NCBI GenBank assembly: GCA_029551185.1
Contig: JAKPFY010000053.1
Location: forward strand, 1-45,720
DNA length: 45,720 nucleotides
From: Bacillota bacterium
GTDB taxonomy: Bacteria > Bacillota > SHA-98 > UBA4971
Direction of reading: 5' to 3'
Positions 8,342-16,648 of the stretch are shown here, piece by piece. The translations under genes were made by a program, and so were the position numbers. Each line of letters begins with the position of its first letter. The first letter of the stretch is position 1. Under the pieces are notes generated by a model. It was not told where the DNA came from, searched no databases, and saw only the letters and a list, made by a program, of their open reading frames with translations.

Positions 8342-9292
8342 TCACGATGCCATTTCCAATACTTTTCGCGCAGCTATATCATCAGTGATTAATACGTTTA
8401 TCACCCCGGTTCTGAGCGCCCCGAGTATCGCCCGGGCCTTGTTCAAGCCGCCCGCAACTGCCACAACATGCTCTATACTCTTCAACTGTCCCAGACTTGC
8501 CCCAATAATCCGTTCCTCCAGCGGAGTATTGACAGGTATGCCATGCACATCAAAGAATCTCATACAAATATCGCCTACCACCCCTATTTTCTCAAGTTCG
8601 ATTAACTCATTGGGAGGAAAACCTCCTTCCTCCAGCAAAGTTGAAGGAGGCACCAGACAGCCTATTCCCATTACGGCCACGTCCGCCGTTGCCCACTTGT
8701 CTGCGACATTTCTTATATTGCTGTCCTTCATCATCGTAAGGCGCGCTTCAGGAGTGTCGACAAAAGAGGGGGCATGGATGTACAGATGGGATCCGCCAAA
8801 AGCCATGGAAACACGGGAAGCGATGTCATTTACCTGAAGATCCGGACTCGCCTGCCCCTGACCGCCGAGAAGTGGAATTACCAGTACCTCTCTGGGATTT
8901 GGTTTTATCGCATTTAAGGCTTCAACCAGTTCACGCAAGGTCGCGCCCCACGATACTCCTATGACATGTCCGGATTTCAGCGTCTTGTCCAAGTACTTGG
9001 CGCCTGCCATACCCAAGTTCTGTGTGAGCAGCTTTGAAGGACCTGCGCTGCCTGAGATGATCACTACTGCGTCAAGGCTGAATACGGAGCATAGTTCATC
9101 TTCCAGGTCAGAAAAATCAAATTCAGGAGGGATTACGTTTATTATGACTATCCCTTCATCCTGAGCTTGCTTTAGGGCTCTTGAAACCTGGCTTCTAGAT
9201 ATATTCAGACTGTCAGCAATCTCGTTTTGTGTCTTGCCGAGTTCATGATACTGCCTGGCAATTTCATAAAGCATGCGCTTATCAAAAGCCAT
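8342..9292 (-). CDS. SorC-family sugar-responsive transcriptional regulator
   Basis: A 316-residue protein. The N-terminal helix-turn-helix (about residues 5-50) includes KTQNEIADSLNISRSQVSRAL. The rest is a SorC/DeoR-type sugar-phosphate-binding domain, with GVSWGATLRELV, VIPLLGGQGQ and a C-terminal AVAGGLNKARAILGAL stretch. Family members bind a phosphorylated sugar and control their own operon. I chose the ATG at 9292 because AGAGGTG is well spaced before it; the frame extends to 9391 but lacks support. It is the first gene of the operon, 66 bases before the S component. A perfect 14-base palindrome at 9398-9411 is its likely operator. Confidence 0.9.
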   Translation of the reverse strand: MAFDKRMLYEIARQYHELGKTQNEIADSLNISRSQVSRALKQAQDEGIVIINVIPPEFDFSDLEDELCSVFSLDAVVIISGSAGPSKLLTQNLGMAGAKYLDKTLKSGHVIGVSWGATLRELVEALNAIKPNPREVLVIPLLGGQGQASPDLQVNDIASRVSMAFGGSHLYIHAPSFVDTPEARLTMMKDSNIRNVADKWATADVAVMGIGCLVPPSTLLEEGGFPPNELIELEKIGVVGDICMRFFDVHGIPVNTPLEERIIGASLGQLKSIEHVVAVAGGLNKARAILGALRTGVINVLITDDIAARKVLEMAS

Positions 9293-9397
9293 AGGTACAC
9301 CTCTGGGAATCACATTATTGGCCTGCAGCAGCAGTCGAACATAGGTTATCCGGAATATAAAAACATTCTGAGACTGCACCTGCTTGCACATATGTTC

Positions 9398-9411
9398 AGC
9401 ACAATTGTGCT
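9398..9411. promoter_or_regulatory. Candidate operator palindrome upstream of the SorC-led operon
   Basis: AGCACAATTGTGCT is a perfect 14-base inverted repeat about 106 bases before the regulator ATG. A TAGAAT hexamer on the minus strand lies just upstream of it and could be a -10 element; no clear -35 was found. Position and symmetry suit autoregulation by the SorC-family protein. Binding is inferred. Confidence 0.45.
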
Positions 9412-9477
9412 ATCACAGCTTATCATTCTACAGCTCACGTGATATTCCTTCTTAAAATTCTACATTTTTGGATGCTG

Positions 9478-9561
9478 ATTCTTTCGTTGGACTCACGTAG
9501 AACCGACACCGAGTCCGGCGATGTCGATTTTCTCGTTGAATTGGAGGTGGGGAATCTCTAG
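9478..9561 (+). pseudogene. Remnant of a second MntA-type nucleotidyltransferase gene
   Basis: From about 9494 the plus strand matches the intact mntA gene 240 bases downstream. Translated in frame it reads RRTDTESGDVDFLVELEVGNL and then a TAG at 9559, against RGTDTESSDVDLLVEFEDGRSL in the intact copy. Most base differences are at third codon positions, so this is a diverged relative and not a recent tandem copy. Upstream similarity is broken by a small deletion near the GSxxRG loop, and nothing recognisable of the gene follows the stop. It cannot encode a working protein. Confidence 0.7.
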
Positions 9562-9614
9562 CCTTCTGTCCATCATAATTCGTGCTCATATTGGGCACAG
9601 TCTATGGCATATCA

Positions 9615-9623
9615 TGGTATACT
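9615..9623 (+). promoter_or_regulatory. Possible extended -10 promoter for mntA-hepT
   Basis: TGGTATACT fits an extended -10 (TGnTATAAT-like). It lies about 19 bases before the mntA ATG, so the leader would be very short. No good -35 hexamer was seen at the right distance. Confidence 0.3.
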
Positions 9624-9641
9624 TAAGAAGAGGTGATCCCA

Positions 9642-9932
9642 ATGCCGTTGGCAGACAAGATACACCAACATCACAAAGGCATCATGCGACTAGCAGCTGT
9701 CCACGGTGCGACGAAGGTTAGTCTTTTCGGATCAGTTGCACGTGGAACTGACACTGAGTCCAGCGATGTTGATCTTCTTGTTGAATTTGAAGACGGGCGC
9801 TCTCTGTTTGATCTCATTCGCCTAAAGGATGAGCTTGAAGCCCTATTAGACAGGCCAGTTCACATAGTGACTGAAAGAGCGGTACACCCAGCAATAAAGG
9901 ACAACATCGTACGGGAGTCGCTTAAGCTATGA
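9642..9932 (+). CDS. mntA: MntA-type minimal nucleotidyltransferase (antitoxin)
   Basis: A 96-residue minimal nucleotidyltransferase. It has the GSx10DxD active-site pattern: GSVARG at residues 30-35, then SDVDLL with D42 and D44. MntA antitoxins neutralise the partner HEPN RNase HepT by adding AMP groups to the tyrosine of its RX4HXY motif. The ATG at 9642 is chosen over a GTG at 9633 because AGAGGTG is then well spaced. The stop overlaps the hepT start as ATGA (9929-9932). The gene looks intact although its toxin partner is interrupted, and it stands as a plus-strand island between two minus-strand operons, consistent with acquisition as a small mobile defence module. Confidence 0.85.
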   Translation: MPLADKIHQHHKGIMRLAAVHGATKVSLFGSVARGTDTESSDVDLLVEFEDGRSLFDLIRLKDELEALLDRPVHIVTERAVHPAIKDNIVRESLKL

Positions 9933-10264
9933 GAACTGACACCGTCTACCTTCACCACATACTAGATTGTATTCAGGCGATTGAGCAGTACACAAGGGAT
10001 GGAAAAGACGTCTTTATGTCATCTAGGCTTGTTCAGGATGCAGTGATCAGGAACTTAGAGGTAATAGGTGAAGCCACGAAAAGGGTGTCCTCAGAACTCA
10101 AGACTAAGAATCCTCACATTCCCTGGAGAGAGATGGCAGGAATGTGAGATGTGCTAATCCATGACTACTTGGGTGTGGACTTGGCCATAGTATGGAATGT
10201 TGTCCACCGTGAGCTGCCTTCCGTAAAAGAAATGATCCGACAGACTCTCGAACAAACTAACTAG
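9929..10264 (+). pseudogene. hepT: hepT HEPN toxin gene interrupted by an in-frame stop at its catalytic arginine
   Basis: The frame starting at 9929 encodes 72 residues of a HepT/DUF86 HEPN protein, ending HIPWREMAGM, then has TGA at 10145-10147. The same frame continues without shift for 38 codons, DVLIHDYLGVDLAIVW and on, to a TAG at 10262-10264, giving the usual HepT length of about 111. In intact homologues the interrupted codon is the arginine of the RX4HXY RNase motif (R-DVLI-H-D-Y here), and CGA to TGA is a single transition. The expected result is a truncated toxin with no catalytic motif. A sequencing error or stop-codon readthrough cannot be excluded from one sequence. Confidence 0.82.
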
Positions 10265-10285
10265 TTAAGATGAACTGCGAACCTG

Positions 10286-11527
10286 TTAATATGCAAAAGT
10301 AGTATAACCCCTCCTTTCGCGTCCGGGAATGATCTTCCCTAGCACAACCCCGTGCCTTGCGCCTGTCGCTTTTGGCACGTTGGTGAAGCAGCCGGCCATA
10401 GCATCGTTTGCCAGTATGGCAAAGGCAATTGCCTCCTTAGCGTCGCTTGATATCCCAAGGTCTTCATGGACCATGACATCAACCCCGGGGAGCCTTTGGC
10501 GGAGCATGTTAAGAAGAGTTCCATTATACGAACCGCCACCCCCGATGACCACTTGATCCGGCTTGCAGATAGGCATCACCCACCTCTTATAGCTCATAAC
10601 GATGGATTCCGCGGTCAACGCAGTTACAGTAGCCACCAGGTCAGAATCCCCTATTCCCTGAGCTTGTGCCTGATTTACCATCTCTTTGGCAAAGTGTATG
10701 CCGAATTCCTCGCGGCCTGTGGTCTTCGGAGGCGCCTTCCGGAAGAAGGGATGCGACAATGCCCAATCAAGCAAACTCCGGACGATATTGCCTGAAGCTG
10801 CTATTCTGCCGTCGTCGTCGAATGTGAGCCTTCCACCGGTAACAGTAGACACAACAGCGTCAATGACCATATTCCCCGGACCGGTATCGAAAGCGATTAC
10901 TTGATCCAGGCTGCACCCTCCAGGGAGCAATGTCAGATTGCCGATGCCTCCGATATTTTGGATAACCCTGGATTTCTCCGCATCGCGAAGCAGTATGTAG
11001 TCTGCATAAGGGACAAGCGGGGCGCCTTGGCCTCCTGCTGCCACATCACGTACACGGAAATCAGCTACAGTCGTTATCCCGGTACGTTCAGCGATAACCG
11101 CAGGTTCACCGATTTGGAGCGTAGATCTTGTCGTAATGCCGCAATAGGTTTCAGCCTTTGGGATATGGTATATTGTCTGTCCGTGGGATGCGATAAGATC
11201 GATATCTTCTGTCTTAAGGCCTGCAGCCTTAATTGCCTGAAGAGCTGCATCCGCAAAAACTTCCCCAAGGATGAAATTCATACGGCAAATCTCATCAACC
11301 CTGGACGTCTCCGGCATCATCAAAGCAAGTACTTTCTCACGCAACTCAGGTGTATAAGGGATTCTCCGGAAGACGACCCGTCCTAACCTTGTGGACTCTC
11401 TATGCCCTGAAAGCTCCACGACAGCAGCATCCACTCCATCCGCGGATGTGCCTGACATAAGACCGATAACCCTCCGCACACTTCCGGAAGCGGGGCTTTT
11501 TCCGGATACATTCGTCTCTTTTAACAA
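10286..11527 (-). CDS. anmK: Anhydro-N-acetylmuramic acid kinase
   Basis: A 413-residue AnmK. It shows the phosphate-binding N-terminal GLMSGTSADGVDAAVVEL, then ASHGQTIYHIP, NIGGIGNLT and FDTGPGNMVIDAVV, all characteristic of the family. The enzyme hydrolyses and phosphorylates anhydro-MurNAc to MurNAc-6-phosphate in cell-wall recycling. The start is taken as the TTG at 11527, which overlaps the stop of the upstream serine hydrolase and has GGTGGTGAG upstream; about 15 residues precede the conserved core. It is the last gene of a four-gene minus-strand cluster with AmiE-like, NagZ and GHL10 genes. Its downstream neighbour, MurQ etherase, is not in the window. Confidence 0.95.
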   Translation of the reverse strand: MLKETNVSGKSPASGSVRRVIGLMSGTSADGVDAAVVELSGHRESTRLGRVVFRRIPYTPELREKVLALMMPETSRVDEICRMNFILGEVFADAALQAIKAAGLKTEDIDLIASHGQTIYHIPKAETYCGITTRSTLQIGEPAVIAERTGITTVADFRVRDVAAGGQGAPLVPYADYILLRDAEKSRVIQNIGGIGNLTLLPGGCSLDQVIAFDTGPGNMVIDAVVSTVTGGRLTFDDDGRIAASGNIVRSLLDWALSHPFFRKAPPKTTGREEFGIHFAKEMVNQAQAQGIGDSDLVATVTALTAESIVMSYKRWVMPICKPDQVVIGGGGSYNGTLLNMLRQRLPGVDVMVHEDLGISSDAKEAIAFAILANDAMAGCFTNVPKATGARHGVVLGKIIPGRERRGYTTFAY

Positions 11528-12585
11528 AGCATACTCACCACCGCATTATGGAATCTGGGACGTAATCTGATATGGGCATTGTTGTCCCTGCCAAAATGGA
11601 CCCTGTTGGTAAGGAGGATAGCGAAGATGTCAAGTTCCGGGTCTATCCAGATGGATGTGCCTGTAAACCCTGTATGACCAAAAGCCTTTGGCGACATAAG
11701 ATCTCCGGATGAAGACTTTACCCCGGTTCCGCGGATCAGCCACCCGAGACCCCGCTTCTCATCAAACCCGGCGCCGGTCCGGTCGCAAGTCATAGCTTCA
11801 ACCGTCCGAGGCGAGAAAACGCTGACCCCTTCAAGTGTGCCCTTATTTAGAAGCATCCGGGCAAATCGCGAAAGGTCTTCCACTATAGAGAAAAGCCCTG
11901 CGTTTCCACTGACTCCCCCCATTGCCCATGCGTTCTCATCATGGACTTCTCCTATCAGAATCCTTCCGCGCCATTTACAGTATTCAGTCGCTGCAGCCCT
12001 CTCCCTTAAATCAGGCGGCGGATTGAAGCAAGTATCCTTCATACCGAGGGGACCGAAAACCCTCTCTGCCAGGAAGCGATCCATTGGTTCACCGGCCACC
12101 TTTTCCACTGCCAGGCCCAGGACAATAAAGCCAAGGCAGCTGTAGATCACAGCGGTCCCGGTCTTATATTCCAAAGGAAACTTGGAAATAGCTTTGATAA
12201 TTTCTTTCGGTGATGACGCATGCATATAGAGATCCGTCCATGCAGCCATCCCTGAAGTGTGGGTCAAGAGCTCACGGATGGTGATCCCTTCCTTATCGGT
12301 GCCGCAAAACTCCGGAATAAACCTTTCCACCTCATCATCAAGGCGAAGCTGCCCTTCCTCCACAAGGATCATAACAGCTGATGTTGTAGCGACACACTTC
12401 GTCACAGAAGCCAAGTCAAATAAAGTGTCAACTTCCATAGGCTTCTTCTCGGGACGGATCATTCGGAAGCCTACAGCCCCCTTTTCCACCACTCCGCGGT
12501 CGGTACCGTATGCAAAGACCGCCCCGGGAATCTCGCCTCTATCAACTGATCCCGCAAGAAGTCGGCGAATACTGCTTTCCTTCAA
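11521..12585 (-). CDS. Serine hydrolase of the beta-lactamase/AmiE (YbbE) family
   Basis: A 354-residue class C beta-lactamase-like protein. The nucleophile motif is SVTK in LFDLASVTKCVATT (about residues 60-63), the second motif is YSC in VIYSCLGF, and the third-strand motif is HTG in GHTGFTGTSIW. No signal peptide is evident, so it is probably cytoplasmic. In Bacillus subtilis the similar AmiE is an N-acetylmuramyl-L-alanine amidase encoded with NagZ in the MurNAc recycling operon, and the neighbours here suggest the same role. The TTG start at 12585 is supported by AGGAGG 8 bases upstream. Overlap with the anmK start indicates co-translation. An esterase or D-alanyl peptidase activity remains possible. 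Confidence 0.87.
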   Translation of the reverse strand: MKESSIRRLLAGSVDRGEIPGAVFAYGTDRGVVEKGAVGFRMIRPEKKPMEVDTLFDLASVTKCVATTSAVMILVEEGQLRLDDEVERFIPEFCGTDKEGITIRELLTHTSGMAAWTDLYMHASSPKEIIKAISKFPLEYKTGTAVIYSCLGFIVLGLAVEKVAGEPMDRFLAERVFGPLGMKDTCFNPPPDLRERAAATEYCKWRGRILIGEVHDENAWAMGGVSGNAGLFSIVEDLSRFARMLLNKGTLEGVSVFSPRTVEAMTCDRTGAGFDEKRGLGWLIRGTGVKSSSGDLMSPKAFGHTGFTGTSIWIDPELDIFAILLTNRVHFGRDNNAHIRLRPRFHNAVVSMLC

Positions 12586-12706
12586 GACGCAAGCCTCCTA
12601 TATTACACAACGATCTGACCACAGTCTGAAAGAACTACGGCACAACACTAGATGGAACCGGCAGAGAGCAACGGGCTGACAGCAACTTGGACCTATTGCA
12701 AAAATG

Positions 12707-14494
12707 TTATATCCCGTGACCCACAGGATAGAAACCAGGAATCGCAACCGGTAACTTTCCTTGGGATTTCACATCTCCGGTCAGGACTTCTGCTAAGGCC
12801 TTCATGCTTGTGCCTGATGAATTGAACACTGTCAGGTAGGTGCCTACCTCACTATACTTCTTTAGGTCATAAGGCTCGCGGAGAGAGACTGCAATGATAC
12901 GTGGCATTTTTTTTGTGAGAGTCGCCACAAGTTGAGCCTGCCCTCTATGTCCTGAAGACCATGCGCGCGAAGTCAGAATAATCACTGTATCGTAATCCTT
13001 AGCCATGTTTACAATTTTGCCTTGTTCAGCAGTATCCGGATTCGCTGACATTGATATCCCGTCAACCTTCCCGAGCGTCGGCTCCAGATAGCGCGCAAGG
13101 CTCGTAGGTTCGCCTGACGGGTCTTCAGCCTGTGTAAGCGGGCCTATGTTTGGATACACCACCAACACCTTACCGCATGACTCAGCCTTGATGGGAATGA
13201 GGCCGCCTTCATCCCTCACGAGGCATATACTCGCTCGCGCAGCTTCAAGGGCCAGTCTCCGGTTATCCTCGGATCCTACAAGCGCTTTTGCCCTCTTTGC
13301 GTCCACAAACGAGGATTGAAGGATACCGCGTCTCTCTTTCACCTGAAGCACCCTTTGAACTGACTCATCCACACGGGACATAGGGATCTTGCCTGATGCC
13401 ACCGCTTCCGACAAGGCATCCACCACACGTACAGCATCCCGCCAATCGTCAGGCCACCCCACAAGGACTATGTCAGCACCTGCGTTTACCGCCATCACCG
13501 CAGCTTCCTCCAAACCGAAGTTCTTAACAATAGCCCCCATCTCCATGGCATCTGTCACAATGAGACCTTTGAATCCCATGTCCCCTCTAAGCAACCCGGT
13601 TAAGACATGTCGGGAAAGAGTTGCAGGCAAACCCGGCTCCGGCTCAAAAGCCGGGAAAGTCACATGAGCGGTCATTACCACATCAACTCCGCTGTCAATG
13701 ACTACCTGGAAGGGTTTGAGCTCGACCTCCCTCAATCTGGCTTTGTCGTGTGGCACTGTAGGCAGATCTATATGTGAGTCAAGAGATGTATCCCCATGCC
13801 CGGGGAAGTGCTTTACGGTTGCACTGACCCCCTCTTTCTGCAAGCCCTCCACCATAGCGGCTCCAAGTTCAGAGACAGCCTCAACTGACTCTCCGAAGGA
13901 CCGGACACCGATTACAGGGTTATTCGGATTGCTGTTTACATCGACTACAGGGGCAAAGTTCATATTGATACCACAGGCTCTGAGCTCTCTTGCGGTTGCT
14001 TCCGCCACCTTGCGCGCAAGAACAAGATCTCCGGCTGCTCCAAGCCCCATATTTCCGGGGAATGACGCTGCGCCCGGCAGTCTGGCCACATACCCGCCTT
14101 CCTGGTCAGCTGCGATGAAAAGCGGAATACCGGCACCCTGGGATGCAGCCATCTTCTGAAGCTCGTTGGAAAGGGATGCTGTCTGGAACGGATCCGCAAG
14201 ATTCCGTGCAAAAAAAATGATTCCACCAACCTTACATTGCTCAATTAAGGTTTCAGCTTCCGGGCCGGCAATTTGGCCGGGAAACCCTGCCATTACCATC
14301 TGGCCCACCTTCTCTTCAACACTCATCCGCTGAAGCAATGCAAGAACGCGGTCTTCCTTTGACGCGACAGGAGCATTCACTTGTAATCCCCCTAAGATAA
14401 TAATCATTCCCATAATCACTATAGCCGTGGCTGCCTTTCCGCGCGGTGATAATTTGGAGGCCCTTTTCTCTACAGACCCTTTCTCCCTAATCAT
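12707..14494 (-). CDS. nagZ: Beta-N-acetylhexosaminidase NagZ (GH3), membrane-anchored or secreted
   Basis: A 595-residue GH3 enzyme. An N-terminal hydrophobic segment (about residues 22-40, IVIMGMIIILGGL) suggests export or anchoring, as in Bacillus NagZ. The catalytic loop KHFPGHGDTSLDSH is present with its His/Asp dyad, and the nucleophile is the Asp in LIVTDAMEMGAI. A C-terminal domain of about 200 residues follows the barrel, as in the two-domain Gram-positive form. It releases GlcNAc from wall fragments and so feeds MurNAc-containing products to the amidase and AnmK encoded downstream. The ATG overlaps the stop of the GHL10 gene by 8 bases. Confidence 0.95.
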   Translation of the reverse strand: MIREKGSVEKRASKLSPRGKAATAIVIMGMIIILGGLQVNAPVASKEDRVLALLQRMSVEEKVGQMVMAGFPGQIAGPEAETLIEQCKVGGIIFFARNLADPFQTASLSNELQKMAASQGAGIPLFIAADQEGGYVARLPGAASFPGNMGLGAAGDLVLARKVAEATARELRACGINMNFAPVVDVNSNPNNPVIGVRSFGESVEAVSELGAAMVEGLQKEGVSATVKHFPGHGDTSLDSHIDLPTVPHDKARLREVELKPFQVVIDSGVDVVMTAHVTFPAFEPEPGLPATLSRHVLTGLLRGDMGFKGLIVTDAMEMGAIVKNFGLEEAAVMAVNAGADIVLVGWPDDWRDAVRVVDALSEAVASGKIPMSRVDESVQRVLQVKERRGILQSSFVDAKRAKALVGSEDNRRLALEAARASICLVRDEGGLIPIKAESCGKVLVVYPNIGPLTQAEDPSGEPTSLARYLEPTLGKVDGISMSANPDTAEQGKIVNMAKDYDTVIILTSRAWSSGHRGQAQLVATLTKKMPRIIAVSLREPYDLKKYSEVGTYLTVFNSSGTSMKALAEVLTGDVKSQGKLPVAIPGFYPVGHGI

Positions 14495-15812
14495 TTTCTC
14501 TGTCCTTCACAGATGATATTGGGCTTGAAGCCCGGCGGGTCATTTTAGGGGCAGTCGCAGGGCTCTTGAAAGGGCCGGAGGCCAAGGCCTCCCAATAATC
14601 CGTCCTTTCCTTGATAGAATCATATGAAAACAAGACTACTCCGGGTGTTCCAAGTTCCCTTGCAGCCTCAATCTTCTCTATGCAATCCGAGGGATTGTCC
14701 AACATAAGATAGACTCCGACACCTGCCAAAGCCCTCCCGTCCGGTGACGTTTCCACTGCCTTTTTGATATGGCTTGTGAACTTTCGGGTGTTTGGGGTAT
14801 ATGCCATCGGCACTATGAAGTCTACAATACCTTCTTGAATCCAACTCAGCCAATCCTGCAGTCTCTCGTTATAAGACTCATCCAAATCGGGAAACACGGC
14901 ACATGATACTGCTACGTCCGGCTTTGTCCGCTTCACATCTTGGTAAACTCTTCGAACCACCTCGGTCACTTGCTCACGGCGAAATTCATCCCACTTATCA
15001 CTCAGATCCTCAAAAAGATCCTTTCCGTCTGTGATTTTGCCGCGTAAGGTCTCCGGCTTTTTCACAAGATCCAGCGGATCATAGCCTGTAAGCTTCCTAA
15101 ACTCATCCCTTGCCTCTTCACCGTACCCATACTTTCTACCCGGATACCTAATATAGTCGAAATGGACACCGTCCACATCGTAGTCAGTGACCACCTCCAT
15201 AAAGACCTCGCGGACATACTCCTTTACGCCTTCTATTGCAGGATCCAACATCACTGAAACAAGTTCATCCCTACCCATTCCCGGACTGTAATCGAAGGTT
15301 GAAACTTGGCCGTGGTCTACCAGTGCCCACTCAGGATGCTGAGTAAGCACATGATTCTCTTGATACTTCCTTCGTCCTATCTCCCCCACGGTAAAAGCGT
15401 TGATCCATGCGTGCACCTCTATCCCGACTGCATGGGCCTCCTCGATACAAAAGGCCAATGGGTCAAATCCTCCTTGCACATCAGGCATCCTAGGTATGAT
15501 GCGACTTTCATAGTAGGCTTCGCCACGCCCGTTTACCTGCACTAACAAGGCGTTAAACTTCCCCTCGCAAGCCCTTCCAATCACTTGCTCAACTGACTCT
15601 TTTGACTGCATACTTGTACGCACAACCCATAATCCACGGAACTCATCCGCTGCTTGAGCTTCGGAATTCACGCCGATACCTACACGTGTTTCCGCCATGA
15701 TATACACCGCTCCTCCTATCAATAACAATAAGACAGCCAGTAAGAGACCCATGCGGAACTGTAAGCTTTTCTGCCTGAGAACCCTGGGTATCCGCGTAAA
15801 ACACTCTTTCAC
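14487..15812 (-). CDS. GHL10/DUF187 glycosyl-hydrolase-like exported protein
   Basis: A 441-residue protein with an N-terminal membrane segment or signal (about residues 20-40). It is followed by the DUF187 (glycosyl hydrolase-like 10) barrel: FRGLWVVRTSMQSKE, then VGIEVHAWINAFTVG, VDGVHFDYIRYPG and VDFIVPMAYTPN. Related proteins act on carbohydrate at the cell surface, and some cleave denuded peptidoglycan glycan strands. It heads the recycling cluster and overlaps nagZ, so a role in liberating wall glycan is a reasonable inference. The GTG at 15812 has AAGGGGG rather far upstream (about 13 bases), so the start is less certain. Confidence 0.85.
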   Translation of the reverse strand: MKECFTRIPRVLRQKSLQFRMGLLLAVLLLLIGGAVYIMAETRVGIGVNSEAQAADEFRGLWVVRTSMQSKESVEQVIGRACEGKFNALLVQVNGRGEAYYESRIIPRMPDVQGGFDPLAFCIEEAHAVGIEVHAWINAFTVGEIGRRKYQENHVLTQHPEWALVDHGQVSTFDYSPGMGRDELVSVMLDPAIEGVKEYVREVFMEVVTDYDVDGVHFDYIRYPGRKYGYGEEARDEFRKLTGYDPLDLVKKPETLRGKITDGKDLFEDLSDKWDEFRREQVTEVVRRVYQDVKRTKPDVAVSCAVFPDLDESYNERLQDWLSWIQEGIVDFIVPMAYTPNTRKFTSHIKKAVETSPDGRALAGVGVYLMLDNPSDCIEKIEAARELGTPGVVLFSYDSIKERTDYWEALASGPFKSPATAPKMTRRASSPISSVKDREND

Positions 15813-16134
15813 TGCCTGAACCGGCGCCCCCTTGCAATCATACGGAGTCCAATACCTGTTAATTGAACAAATTCCATACTGAAGAGCAAATCCCTGCTAA
15901 ACTGCATATGTCTCTGGAAATACCGGTGAATATGGCAATACTTCATACCTGTCCACGAATGGCTTCTCTTCGCAATAATTCACTTCACAACATTCCCTTC
16001 GTTGTACATCGCCTGCAATACTTCGAATAAGTGCTTTTTTGAGGAAATATTCCAACTGATATGAAGTTTTTGGAAGGTATATCAGGTCACAAGTGAATAT
16101 TCTCGTTAGTATAAAGGGAAAAGGAGGGTTTCTT
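15813..16134. other. Divergent intergenic region, no gene seen
   Basis: This stretch of about 320 bases separates the minus-strand cell-wall cluster from the plus-strand RDD gene and must hold promoters for both. I found no open frame with homology, no strong hairpin and no convincing -35/-10 pair. Confidence 0.5.
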
Positions 16135-16635
16135 TTGGCAAAAGAAAAAGCCGATCTGGGCAGACGAGTTGTCGCAGGGCTGATTGATGGATTGATAGGT
16201 GCGGTCTTGTCAGCAGCTATCCCTTTTTGGGGGATAGGGCATCTCCTTGGCGGTGCCTATATCTTGACTAAAGACGCCATAATGCTTGAATTGCTAAAGG
16301 ATCCGGCATGGAAAGGCAGGAGCGTTGGCAAAAGAGTTATGCGCCTCAAAGTTGTGGGACCGAAAGGCAGTGATATTGACATAGGATTGTCCGCCAAACG
16401 TAATTGGCCTTTGGCTCTGGGCCATCTTCTCTCGTTCATAGTCGTATTGATGCCTATTGGAACCATCCCATGGTCTACTTGGTCTCTTATCGGGAGCGTA
16501 AGTTCAGTAATCGGCATTATTGAGATTATCTTGATGCTTACGGATGCGCAAGGAAGAAGACTCGGTGATAGACTGGCGGATACTCGAGTAATAGAAGAAG
16601 CGCAAGAAGAGCATTCAGCCTGCCGGAAGCTCTAG
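16135..16635 (+). CDS. RDD-family membrane protein
   Basis: A protein of about 166 residues with the RDD signature near the N-terminus (LGRRVVAGLIDGLIG). Three hydrophobic segments follow, with the conserved basic stretch GRSVGKRVMRLKVVG between them and GRRLGDRLADTRVI at the C-terminal end. The function of RDD proteins is mostly unknown; some have been linked to ion transport. I place the start at the TTG at 16135 because AAAGGAGGG is six to seven bases upstream; a GTG at 16093 would add 14 residues without a ribosome site. It is a single-gene unit followed by a clear terminator. Confidence 0.82.
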   Translation: MAKEKADLGRRVVAGLIDGLIGAVLSAAIPFWGIGHLLGGAYILTKDAIMLELLKDPAWKGRSVGKRVMRLKVVGPKGSDIDIGLSAKRNWPLALGHLLSFIVVLMPIGTIPWSTWSLIGSVSSVIGIIEIILMLTDAQGRRLGDRLADTRVIEEAQEEHSACRKL

Positions 16636-16648
16636 AATACCGGATAAT

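Noticed and set aside
9521-9721. Plus-strand frame of 66 codons covering the mntA start
   Set aside because: It is out of frame with both mntA and the remnant and has no motif of its own.
10145-10147. TGA read as tryptophan or selenocysteine in hepT
   Set aside because: TGA is used as an ordinary stop in many genes here (for example at 9930 and 1242) and no selenocysteine-type hairpin was seen after it.
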